Source: Phlebotomus papatasi (lineage: Eukaryota > Arthropoda > Insecta > Diptera > Psychodidae). From it: a stretch of DNA of 64,000 nucleotides. This document shows positions 50,201 through 59,325 of this stretch, piece after piece. The stretch is taken from the NCBI RefSeq assembly GCF_024763615.1, contig NC_077222.1, positions 98,303,417 through 98,367,416 of the forward strand, read 5' to 3'. A program made the position numbers and the translations under genes. How positions within the stretch are numbered: position 1 is the stretch's first letter; each line of letters starts with the position of its first letter. The notes under the pieces are model-generated. The model was not told the DNA's origin. It ran no database searches and worked only from the letters and a program-made list of their open reading frames with translations.

Positions 50201-53200
50201 TAAACTCCTCTTCAGCATAACTTTTAGATCGGGAACATTTCATGAAATCAAAATTAACTTTCTTTTCTTTCTCAAATATTTTGCATATGTCTATCTCAGT
50301 CTTTCACACTCAAAATTCGACTGAACTAAATTGAATTTTGTGTGATGTTCAAATTGAATTTGATGTGAGCTCAATAGAGTGGGATAGACATGCAAATCGT
50401 TTGAGAAATTAAGGGATGTGAACTTCAATTATATGAAATTATCCTGATCTAAAAGATACCTATGCTAGATCCATAATGAAATAAATTAAGACCATTTTTG
50501 TAAAAAAAAAATCTTTTAATTATTGAATATAAATTTACAAAGCCAAATTTAAGTTTTTAATGACTAATATTCATTTCTTTGATGATCTAGTTTAATTTTT
50601 TACTGTTTATTTGTCTTTTTCCCAAATGTTTATGGTTTTTTAATATGAAAAAATTGCATTAATTGCAATTAGATTTTGAGAAAAAAAAAGATTTGCAATG
50701 AATTTTATGAAAATTTCAGTGCTTTAAGATTCTAGATTTAATGCAGCTCAAATTTGACTTTCATCTGACTAAATTTAATTTTTATTGCACATTTGAACAG
50801 TCAGTGTCTAAATTTTATAGTCATTAACAAAATCTTTAGACAGTAAAGAATTTGGAATGGTCGTGAATTAAGTATTATTTTTTGCCATGTAATTTTTTTT
50901 ACTATTTCCAATAAGCAACTCAAAATTAGTTAAAAAGCATTTAATAAAGCCCTGCATAAGGTGCCAGAATTGTTCATACCTGTACAATTCGTCAAATTTT
51001 ATAAGCTTATCTACTTACCAAATGTCATAACCCTCAGTTGAATGTGTTTTATAGGAGTTTTGTGTACAAAAAGACTTCTTGCAAAACCATTTTAGATGGC
51101 AATAAAGTAAAACAAATTTGATTTTCAATTGACGATATTTACTAACATACTGACCAAAATGTTAAGTTGATAAAAAAAAAACCAAATTCTCTCTTGGTCG
51201 ATCTTTGAATTTAAGTTCTTATCCTTTCGGCACACCTTTTAGATCGATAAAATTTCATGAAACCGAAATTCGCATTCCTTTCTTTCTCAAAAGATTTTCA
51301 TGGGTCTATCCTACTCTTTCGAACTCAAAATTGGAATGAACTAAAATTAATTTGGTGTGATGATCAAAAGAAGAAGAAGAAGTGTGGAAAGGAGTAGGAT
51401 AGACATATGCAAAGATTTTAAGAGAGCGATGTGAATTTTGATCTTATTTAAATTTTGTCTGATATAAAAGGTGTGCCGAAGCCATTAGAAATTATGTCTA
51501 AATTTTAAAAAAATATATATATTATTTATTTATTTATCTCGATGTACCGGGCCTTTTATAGCCATTTTGTACATTATTCAGTTTACAATTTTATTATTCA
51601 GATTACAAAAATTAAAGTAAAAATTTTCTCTAGTTGGCTGAAATGAAAATGTAGCTAATAAAATTCTCTATCAAACCCATAAAACAGATTGTTAGGGACA
51701 GTCCTAGTCCCTAGTCCCTAGGACTGTCCCTAGTCCTAGTCCGAAAACTAGGATATTTTTGATTAAAGTTGCTAAAAAGTTCGATTTTTCCATGTTTTTT
51801 TACATATATGAGACTACAGCGCCCCTGGTGTCAGTTGCACGAACTTCATCTATCCAAAGAATTATCGGGCATCTAAAGGAGAACAAATGTTCCCATATTA
51901 AGAAATAAATCGGTTTAGCAGAATCGGAGATATAGGTACCCAAGTATCAAAAAACGGCAAAAACGGTTTTGCCTTCCAGGCGCAAAAACAAAATGATAAG
52001 TATTTTCGTAAATCATTTGACGCTAGCAATAGAAAAAATAGCATGAGAACCCACACACAGAAAAATTTTGACTCTAAATTTAAGAATATATAAGATCCTG
52101 GGAACTTAAATTGGACGTGAATCCCCGAGGCGTTTAAGTTTAGAAGCTCTGAGCGAAAGAAATGAGCTAGAATCCCTAGCTCTTTCAAATGAAGACATCG
52201 GGAACTTAAGTTCAGCATTAGCTGGAAAATGAAAAATGTCTACAGATTTGCAACTAAAAACTAAATGATCAAAGGATTTAGAATTAGGGCATTGGCCCAT
52301 TGAATGGGATTTGAAATTAAATTCCTGGGTGTTTCTATTTAAGAATTTACCATTTTTCTGTGTGATTTTTATTAATTTTTGACCATTGTTTGAGGGCTTG
52401 GGGCCCTCCCTGGATGATATTCTCTGTATTTCAAAGCCATTTGGTGCGTGAAAATCTTTTTCGAACATTTAAGCCTGCGCCGAGATTTGAACACGCGACC
52501 TTTGTGATGACAGTCGAGCATCTTCCAGCTGCGCCACGAACTCCTATAATGTATTCAAAGCATATCGGGAACCGTTGCATCGGCATCCACGATATTCCAA
52601 AATGACATTCTAACAGCAGGATGGTAAATTTTACTGGCTTGGATAGTAATTTCAATCGAAATTACTATCATCCGTTAAAATTTACTGTCTTTCAGTTAAA
52701 TTCTAATATCTAATATGCGGCCAGTAAAATTTACTACCCGGATATTAGAAAATCCCCGAGGCGTTTAAGTTTAGAAGCTCTGAGCCAAAGACATGGGCTA
52801 GAATCCTTAGCTCTTTCCAGTTAAGAGATCGGGAACTTAAGTTCAGCATTAGCTGGAAAATGAAAAATGTCTACAGATTTGCAAATTGCAACTAAAACTA
52901 AATGATCAAGGATTTAGAAATAGGACATTGGCATTCATTCGATGGGATTTGAAATTAAATTCCTGGGTGTTTCTGTTTAAGAATTTTTCATTTTTCTGTG
53001 TGCAGGGACAAAATCACTGTTGCACAGTGTAATCATTTCGGAAGAGTTATGAAAAAATAGATGATTGAAATTGCGTCATACTCCCTTATTCGAAACTTCG
53101 TAATAATCTTGATTTAGCAAGGATATCAAAGTCGCTAACATTTTTATCACAATTTCGTTATTTTAACTATTCCCTTATATTATTTTATTCGTCTAATATC

Positions 53201-55788
53201 TCACTTATCCCTTTACCTCGCTATTCGTTCCTTGAACTTCGTATTAGTCTTTAACTTAAAATCAGTTGTTTACAATAGTACTCACCCCTCAAGAGACCTA
53301 AGAGAGTTTAGACATGAAATGATCTATTTTCGGTTTCACTTTCTTATCTTGCAATTATCAATAACGGTCACTGTTTTTCAGCAAAATTGTTCAACCCTTC
53401 CAAGGCGATGGGTTTAAAAAGAAGGTTTTGTTGTCAGACAAGACAGTTAATGATCTGCAAGGATTCCTTTTTCCTGCTATCAGGAATCAATATTCGGTCT
53501 GAGCATGAAGAGACCGGGTTTTTGGCGGTAAATGATCTTCCCTCCTGAATTTCCGTCTGTCTCATTTATCATACAAACTTTCCCCTAAAATTCAAAGCAG
53601 AAATATATCCCCCGTTTTACGTCTGTTGACTGCGAGTCACTGTTTCCCGTTTCCCATTAAAATCATTCTCAATGAAATACCATTTGCAGAGAATGTTATA
53701 TAGTTACAGTATTCTTATGAATTGTATATTTACAAAAAAAATGTTTCTTATCAAATTTATCGTGGTTTTTTTCCTTGAGTCTACCAGCTGAGTACATTTT
53801 TGGGTTGGATATCATGTACTATTCGTCGTTTTATGAATGGAAGTGAGTGTTTAGGAAATCCTTGGAAATTTGCATGGATAGGGACGTTATCGTGGGTTGG
53901 TGGAGATGTTGGATACAATAGCTGGGTTTCTTAGCTCTCTGTCTTAGCCTCAAAAGAGCACCCAAGGGATTCTCTTATGTTGTTCAAAGCCATTCCCATA
54001 AAGCCATTCAACTATTTTAGTGTCTTTGGGATTTTTGAGAGACAGCACTATGGGGTCTCCTCACTCGTATTTGACGACTTGTGAAGAATAACACAGAGGA
54101 GGGAAGAAAAGAAGGCAAAAAAGAGTCTCTGGCTGCAGTTGCCTTTGCCCATTTATCGAATGCAGTGAGAAGGAAAGCCCTCTTAGTCCAGTGTTTCAGA
54201 CGAATTATATTCACTTGATTTCTCAGCAATAATGAAGAAAATTTAGGTTCCTAAGTGAAAATTTTAGGAGAATTTTTGAGTTTTCTCAAGTGCAGGAGTT
54301 TTCTTGGTATTTTTGAGGATAATTTTAGTGCAGAAATGGGTCGAAGTGTCGTGGTAAAAACTAGTTTCAGGTAGATGCATTTTATTGTACAATGATCCTC
54401 CATTTTATCCTTCATTGTCCTTACTCATGTTGCCCATACCTTTGAGAATTTGTAACCTCGAATGTGGAATTTCTGCGGGATTTTCCTGATTTTTTTTGGA
54501 TAATTTTTCCTTGCAGTCTCATCAACAATTCCTTCACGCTGAATTCTGGCTCGAGATCTGCCTCGGGACGTCGTGGCGAGAGCCGCATCCGGGGCAGCAG
54601 AAGAGCCAACATCACACCCATATGCATCTCCTATGATTCCCCGGAGAAGGGTACCATGTCCACGGAGGATCTGTCACTGTATGCTGGCAGCAGTCCCCAG
54701 CCTAGTCCACGTCCCTGCTCCATCAGCCCGTGCATGGAAATGGGTGGTCTGCTGTCGCCAGAAGTCAGTCCATCGCGATTCCGTGTGATGCCAACGGAAG
54801 AGGTGTTGGTGTCTCAGACTGCCCCAAGGCGCTCTTTCGAGGAAATCGATGCCAATTCCATGGACAGTGGGTACAGTGCAAGCTTTGGGGCAGGTGATGG
54901 GGGCTCAGACAACAAAGGTGCCTTTGAATTTGCCCAGCCACTGGCCATAGCTCCAAGGCGCGTTGAGCCATCACCCAGAAAGACACCCACCTCGTCCAGG
55001 AGTACATCCTCTCCCCACAATCGCACCCCAACTGCCAGCCGAGGATACCGTGTATTCCACAGTCTATCCTCGGGCTCCATGGAGTCCATGGACGATGACT
55101 ACATGGAGTTATTTGACATTGAGACTATGGACTGCGAATCTCAGATGCCTAGCAATATCACCTCACTTATTAGTGGTGACATCAAGACACTCAGGTCCAC
55201 GCCAGAAACAAAGAGGCCACTTGTAAGGCGTTGCCTCTCGTTGGTTGAGGCCTCAACATCGGACAACAGTCACAGAATGCCGCTCGAGCCGAAGACACCA
55301 GAGTGCATGAGTCCCCTGAGGATGTCAATGGTGCGAAATGCCACCATTCGCTCAGAGGAATCCACCAAGGCATTCAAGCGACCTGAACCATTAGTCGGGA
55401 GTCCCGTGCAAAGCAAACGCTACAAGAGTGAACTCAATGTTAGCATGGAGTTCAGTCCGCTCACTCCACTCTGTGGTAATCACCAGGCTGACAAGGAGAA
55501 TTCACGTGACAAAGCTAATATTCCCAAGAGGAACCTCCTAAAGAAATCCATCTCCCTCAATGAGACGGTCATCATGAATGCCCTCACACGATGTAAGTTT
55601 CTTTTCTGATTCATTTATTTTTCCTATTTGGAATTTTGTTTTTTTTTTATTGTCAAACTTCTGTCCTGCGACTAATAGATCTATTGCATGGAAAATTTTA
55701 TGAAAATGCGCTTAAATCAGTTTTATTTTAATTATAGAAAATTAAGTTAGTTCCTTAATTGTTTGTTTCACTAAATCTAAATATATCA

Positions 55789-55819
<31 letters not shown>

Positions 55820-58800
55820 CTGAGAAAAAAGAGGCTGCGATTAACATTTTTTCGACACTACTTTAACACTTTTTGGGTGTAAAAATATATCAACATTTTT
55901 AATGTTAATTTTACACCTTTTAAGGGTAAAATCAACATGAAAGAAGTGTAACTTTAACCCATAATACACCTAAAAAGGGTAATATTTACACCGTTTTCGG
56001 ATCAATACTGCAGAGTAAAATTAACATTTCCGGAATGTTATTTTAACTTTTTCGGAGTTCTCTCAGTCAGTGTATATATTTTGTACATTTTATATTATTT
56101 TGAAAAAAAAAATTAAACGCAAGGTAGGAATATTCATAAACATTATACTTATCTGTTATATTTTAAAAATACCCAAATTATGACTGTTAATTCACAATTG
56201 AGCTATTAAAAGTTTAGCACCTGCATGTACTAAAAAAGATCATCACCCAACTAGTGTGCAGTGAAGAGAAACTTCTTCAAATGAAACGGAAAACAAGATT
56301 AAAAACTCAAATATTTTGTTTTATTTCCGATTTTACTTTGAATCCAAAGACAATGCTATGTACTAAATCGTAAACATTAAAACAGGGGCCCATCAAGCCT
56401 AATAAAAAGTGAAGCTATTTTTCACTTCTCCTTGTGAAAATTTTACAGATATTGCACTACGACTTAAATAAATTTGCTCGTATAGTTCTTGTATTATTTC
56501 GGCGAACATTATGAAATATGTATTTTTAGATAACTTTTAATACACGATTTCGAAATATATTAGACTTATAAGTAATTCTCTTTAGGAAAAAACTTGCCAA
56601 TAGTCTTCAGTGTCTCTATGCAAAAACGTATGGAAAAATGAAATGTGGAGAGGCCCCTGCATTAAAATAACTTTTTAGTTCTTTAATAGAATTTATTACC
56701 AAAAGGAATAAAATGCTTAAAAGGGAGCTTAGATATACGATCTTAACAACGGTCTTGAACAAAACTATTGAGGTTATTCAACAAATTCTTGTACTAATAT
56801 TTTAAATAATCTAACATAATTGTCTGAACCCTCTAAATCCAACATAAAAAATTAAGTTGAGCATTTCTGTTCTAAAACTAAACAGAAAAAAGATTTAAAT
56901 AGATGAAAAATGTTTTGTAATTGCGTGTACTGATTTATCAAATATTTTCAATAAAATTTAGTTTAGTACATGTTATGAGAAAAGATAAAATAAAATAAGC
57001 AATGGGTGTAAGAACTAACTAATTTATGAGTAATCTTAACAAACCTAAAATTTAAAAAAACTTATTTGAGTTCCATATGCCTATACTAAAATTAAACACT
57101 TAGACATTTTGTCACAAAGTTTCACTGATCTATCTTTTTTTAAAACCTTCTTATTATCAGACTAACAAATACATCCTAAATTGTATTATTTTTTTTAATA
57201 AAATATGTTCAATCTTTTAGTACACAAAAGAAAGAAAAATCCCCATATAGAAAATTTTAAATTATTTTAATATTGTCTATGATATAGTTATTCAGTAAAT
57301 TAATTTTTAATTTGTAGAATAAAAAGGCAAATCCAAAAATAACCTGGACATGTTTGTTCTAAACCTAACCCTTAAAATAACCCTTAACTCTTTCGCGTCC
57401 ATAGGGTAATGTCATGACTCGGGGAAAAAAGTTTTTTTTGGGTATTTACATTAATTGAAATCTATCTGTTCGTGCACGACATCATAATAGAAGGATGTAA
57501 GATTCTTGGCTCATTTTCTCAAGACTCCAGTTAGATTTCAATTAATGTAAATAGCCAAAAAGAAACTTTTTTCCCCGGGTCATATATGACCCTATGGACG
57601 CGAAAGAGTTAAAAGGAATCTTAGAGGTTTTTAAAAATCATTTTTAGTGTTTTTTTTTGTACAAACTAAGGAAGACTAAAAAGGACAAATAACCCATATT
57701 ATTTAGCTTCTTCAATTTTTAACTGGGACATGCCTATTCTAAACTAAGCACTTAAAGATTGTTGTACTAAATCGTAAAGGTTTTTAAGAATCCATTTTAT
57801 TTTTTATTAGCACATGCTAAGAAACCAATATAGAAATACCTTTTTCATCTTCTTTTTTTAGTAAAATGTTAAGAAACCCTCAAATATGAAATGTTAGACC
57901 CTCAAATTTTTAACTAGACATGCCTGTTCTAAACTAAACACTAAGCGATTGCTGTACTCTATACTAAATTTTAAAGGTTTTTAAGAATTATTTTCCGTTT
58001 TTTTAATACATGCTAAAGAAAATTAAAAAAGACAAATAACCAATATTATTTAACTTCTTCAATTTTTAACTGGAACATGCCTGTTCTAAAATAAACCCCT
58101 AAAGATTGCTGTGCTAAATCTGAAAGATTTTAAGAATCTTACTAGAAGGGAACCAGAATTCGTCGGGGGAATGGAGTCACTCTTGGAAAAACGACAATCC
58201 TTTCCAACGACAATCCTGGAAAGGATTGTCGTTTTTCCAAGAGTGACTCCATTCCCCCGACGAATTCCGGTTCCCTTCTAGTAAATTTCCCTAACGTCGG
58301 TTTTTTCAATACAATTTTAAGAATCCTTTTTATTTTTTTCGTACATTTTCAAGAAAATTGAAAAAAGACAAGTAGCCAATTTAGCACCTTCAATTTTCAC
58401 ATGAAACATGCCTGTACTAAAAATGGTGTTTTCTACTCTCACTGTGCGATCACTCTACCTGAACAAGCGACTTTGGTTTTTCCTAATTACTTTCAGCTTG
58501 GCCAGGATTTTTAGTAGAAAATCCATGTCTTTTGTTTGCAGGATTAAGCTGTAAAATTTTTAGTGATCTAGGACAGAGATTGAGAAAAAAAAGTCTGGTA
58601 CTTTTTGGTCAATAAGCTTAAGCTTTCTCTTTCTCTCCAGCAATGACGAATCCCGATTTGATTGGTGACTTCAGTAAGCCTTTCTGCTTACCACTGCTGG
58701 AGGGTGGACGTCATAAGGATCTCAAGTCAATTTCTGTGCACACAATGGCCAAATTGGTGAAGGGATCTTACAATGATTCCGTGGCATCTTTCAAGATCAT

Positions 58801-59325
58801 CGACTGTCGGTATCCGTATGAGTATGAGGGGGGTCACATAGCAGGATCTGTGAATCTCTACACTCAGGAGCAAATTCTGGAGGAACTGGTGACATCAAAG
58901 ACTGAAGTGACGAATGCAGATGAGAACAAGAGGCAAATCTTGGTATTTCACTGTGAATTCTCCTCGGAACGTGGTCCAAAATTGTGAGTAGATTTGGAAA
59001 AAGGGGGATTTTGGGGGATTTTGGTGTGATTGCGGATTTATTGGATTGTAGATCTCGATTTTTGCGGAGTCATGATCGGCATTGCAATGAAGATTCCTAC
59101 CCAGCGCTTCACTATCCAGAAATGTATCTACTCCATGGTGGATACAAAGAATTCTATGAGACTTATCCTGATCTGTGTGATCCAAAATCGTACAGACAGA
59201 TGCTGGATCCGGGATTCTGTGAAGAGTACAAACACTTCAGGGCCAAATCGAAGAGCTGGACTGGAGATGGAAAAGTCACAAACACCAATAGACTTATGAA
59301 GTCAAAATCGCGATTGATGCTGTAA
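47204..59325 (+). CDS. stg: String/Cdc25 M-phase inducer phosphatase, four coding exons
   Basis: Dual-specificity phosphatase that activates Cdk1-cyclin B by removing the inhibitory Tyr15/Thr14 phosphates at entry to mitosis (family knowledge). Joining 47204-47253, 54517-55592, 58641-58983 and 59052-59325 keeps one frame for 1743 bases, giving 580 residues; Drosophila String is about 480. The C-terminal catalytic domain (about residues 382-550) has the active-site loop HCEFSSER, with nucleophile Cys480 and Arg486. It also has DCRYPYEYEGGH (430-441), whose Cys431 matches the backdoor cysteine of Cdc25. The long N-terminal half is Ser/Pro-rich and regulatory. It carries the family block SMESMDDDYMELFD (about 204-217), many SP/TP Cdk-type sites, a basophilic RRCLSL site, a KEN box (343-345) and a DSG motif (133-135). 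The C-terminal tail SKSWTGDG is also String-like. The exons are clearly richer in G+C than their surroundings. The paralogue twine is an alternative name, but the N-terminal matches favour string. Confidence 0.95.
49370..49505. mobile_element. GTGGGGCACCT-family MITE, left half only
   Basis: TAGGGGGAAGTGGGGCACCT followed by the family's arm through GAGAAGCTAAATTACATTAT. The right arm is absent. Confidence 0.75.
49591..49850. mobile_element. 260-bp palindromic MITE (GCACACCTTTTAGATC family), copy 1
   Basis: CTCCGCTACACCTTTAAGAT on the left faces ATCTTAAAGGTGTGCCGGAG on the right. The inner GTCTATCCTACTCT faces AATGGGATAGAC. Related copies follow at 50205 and 51222. Confidence 0.8.
49942..50150. 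mobile_element. MITE with GACACAC ends and CTCTTACTC arms
   Basis: GACACACGTTTTCAATTTA faces TAAATTGAAAAGGTGTGTC. AAATTTTACCTCTTACTC faces GAGTAAGAGGTAAAATTT. 209 bases. Confidence 0.85.
50205..50472. mobile_element. GCACACCTTTTAGATC-family MITE, copy 2
   Basis: ACTTTTAGATCGGGAACATT on the left and TGATCTAAAAGATACC on the right, with TATGTCTATCTCAG and GAGTGGGATAGACAT facing inside. Confidence 0.7.
51222..51486. mobile_element. GCACACCTTTTAGATC-family MITE, copy 3 (best ends)
   Basis: TTCGGCACACCTTTTAGATC faces GATATAAAAGGTGTGCCGAA. The inner parts match copies 1 and 2, including AATTTGGTGTGATG. A decayed half copy appears near 63215-63300. Confidence 0.85.
51695..51730. repeat. Palindrome built from CCTAGT repeats
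   Basis: GGGACAGTCCTAG and its perfect inverse flank a 10-base centre of the same CCCTAGT words. Confidence 0.8.
52054..52364. mobile_element. MITE with CACACAGAAAAAT ends, full copy
   Basis: CACACAGAAAAAT at 52054-52066 and its perfect inverse at 52352-52364. GGCGTTTAAGTTTAGAAGCT marks a segment repeated at 52758. Confidence 0.8.
52470..52552 (-). mobile_element. tRNA-derived SINE head or tRNA relic
   Basis: The minus strand has A box TGGCGCAGCTGG and B box GTTCAAATC at normal distance, with AAGGTCGCG between. The acceptor ends do not pair, so it is not a working tRNA gene. Confidence 0.55.
52622..52736. mobile_element. Small MITE with GTAAATTTTACTGGC ends
   Basis: GTAAATTTTACTGGC (52624) has a perfect inverse at 52720-52734. 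Inside is a second palindrome, ATAGTAATTTC-AATC-GAAATTACTAT, at 52643-52668. Confidence 0.75.
52749..53002. mobile_element. Second copy of the 52054 MITE, left end missing
   Basis: About 250 bases nearly identical to 52120-52364 in the same orientation. It ends in ATTTTTCTGTGTG but lacks the CACACAG start. Confidence 0.85.
54336..54370 (+). CDS. Possible alternative first coding exon of string
   Basis: ATG at 54336 (G at -3, G at +4) opens 35 bases encoding MGRSVVVKTSF plus AG, then a weak donor GTAGAT at 54371. The phase also fits exon 2 at 54517 through a 146-base intron, giving a 575-residue isoform. There is no homology to known String starts, so exon 1 at 47204 is preferred. It could be an alternative-promoter isoform or chance. 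Confidence 0.2.
54517..55592 (+). CDS. stg: string coding exon 2 (regulatory N-terminal region)
   Basis: Begins after the acceptor TTTTTCCTTGCAG and ends at the donor T|GTAAGT (55593), phase 1. Encodes residues 17-375. Landmarks: basic Ser/Arg-rich start, GLLSPEVSPSRF (about 94-105), DSGYSAS (133-139), RVFHSLSSGSMESMDDDYME (195-214), SLISGDIK (233-240), RRCLSLVE (254-261), KTPE (276-279), FKRPEPLVGSPVQSKR (303-318), DKEN (342-345) and LLKKSISLNE (357-366). Most have an evident counterpart in Drosophila String. Reading on past 55592 would add only five residues before a stop. Confidence 0.95.
55795..55820. repeat. AT dinucleotide run
   Basis: About 11 AT units next to a MITE end in intron 2. 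Confidence 0.9.
55819..56067. mobile_element. MITE-like element with ACTGAG ends in intron 2
   Basis: Starts ACTGAGAAAA and ends TTCTCTCAGT. The interior repeats GTGTAAA/TTTACAC and TTAACA words in both directions. Bounded by TATATA on both sides. Confidence 0.6.
57384..57612. mobile_element. TTAA-flanked MITE with perfect ends in intron 2
   Basis: The outer 24 bases at each end, TTAA included, are exact inverses (TTAACTCTTTCGCGTCCATA...). ATTTACATTAATTGAAATCT also faces its inverse inside. It looks younger than the other MITEs. Confidence 0.9.
58139..58284. repeat. Nearly perfect long hairpin in intron 2
   Basis: Arms 58139-58206 and 58217-58284 pair at 67 of 68 positions around a 10-base loop. 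The loop itself repeats the arm's ACGACAATCC. CTAG ends are flanked by TA. It would fold as a long double-stranded stem in the pre-mRNA. Confidence 0.97.
58641..58983 (+). CDS. stg: string coding exon 3 (catalytic core with active site)
   Basis: The acceptor is TTCTCTCCAG at 58631-58640. The first two bases complete a Ser codon (T+CA), continuing into MTNPDLIGDFSK. The exon carries the Cdc25 entry block DLKSISVHTMAKL, the backdoor-cysteine motif DCRYPYEYEGGHI and the catalytic loop HCEFSSERGPK. It ends TT|GTGAGT at 58984, phase 2. Every catalytic residue expected of an active Cdc25 is present. Confidence 0.97.
58984..59051 (+). other. string intron 3 (68 bases)
   Basis: Short GT-AG intron, GTGAGT to TTGTAG. 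Removing it restores KLSRFLR across the junction. It has an in-frame stop at its start, so retention would truncate the protein just after the active site. Confidence 0.95.
59052..59325 (+). CDS. stg: string coding exon 4 (C-terminal end of catalytic domain)
   Basis: Follows a 68-base intron (58984-59051) with acceptor GATTGTAG. TT+A completes Leu490, then SRFLRSHDR and YPALHYPEMYLLHGGYKEFY, a highly conserved Cdc25 stretch. LDPGFCEEYKHFRAKSKSW and SKSRLML follow, ending at TAA 59323-59325. The tail matches the recalled Drosophila String ending closely. Confidence 0.96.

Larger units (their letters stand above)
47254..54516 (+). other. string intron 1 (7.3 kb)
   Basis: GT-AG intron (GTACGA to TTGCAG) between exon 1 and exon 2, inferred from matching phases. 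The first 2 kb (47254-49360) is single-copy AT-rich DNA without recognised features. From 49.37 to 53.0 kb it is dense in inverted-repeat elements, listed separately. The last 1.5 kb (53003-54516) is again unique and may include alternative promoter sequence. Confidence 0.7.
56850..58430. repeat. Degenerate tandem repeat of about 150-270 bp in intron 2
   Basis: ACATGCCTGTTCTAAA or close variants recur near 56864, 57075, 57346, 57728, 57918, 58075 and 58406. Later units share AAACACTTAAAGATTG, GTACTAAAT and TTTTTAAGAAT in order. The long gaps are explained by the insertions at 57384-57612 and 58139-58284. Confidence 0.7.
55593..58640 (+). other. string intron 2 (3.05 kb)
   Basis: GTAAGT to TCTCCAG. 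Contains an AT dinucleotide run with an adjoining MITE, a degenerate tandem repeat, a TTAA-flanked MITE and a long perfect hairpin. No open coding segment is seen. Confidence 0.9.

Noticed and set aside
52106..52468. 120-codon open frame on the minus strand
   Set aside because: It runs through a MITE that is duplicated nearby and has no recognisable domain.
54464..54516. In-frame ATG at 54464 as the string start codon
   Set aside because: The peptide it adds is hydrophobic and unlike String, and TTTTTCCTTGCAG at 54504-54516 is a strong splice acceptor just before the homologous part.
56850..58430. CRISPR-like regular repeats in intron 2
   Set aside because: Units are long, diverged and lack unique spacers of constant length; this is an intron in animal DNA.
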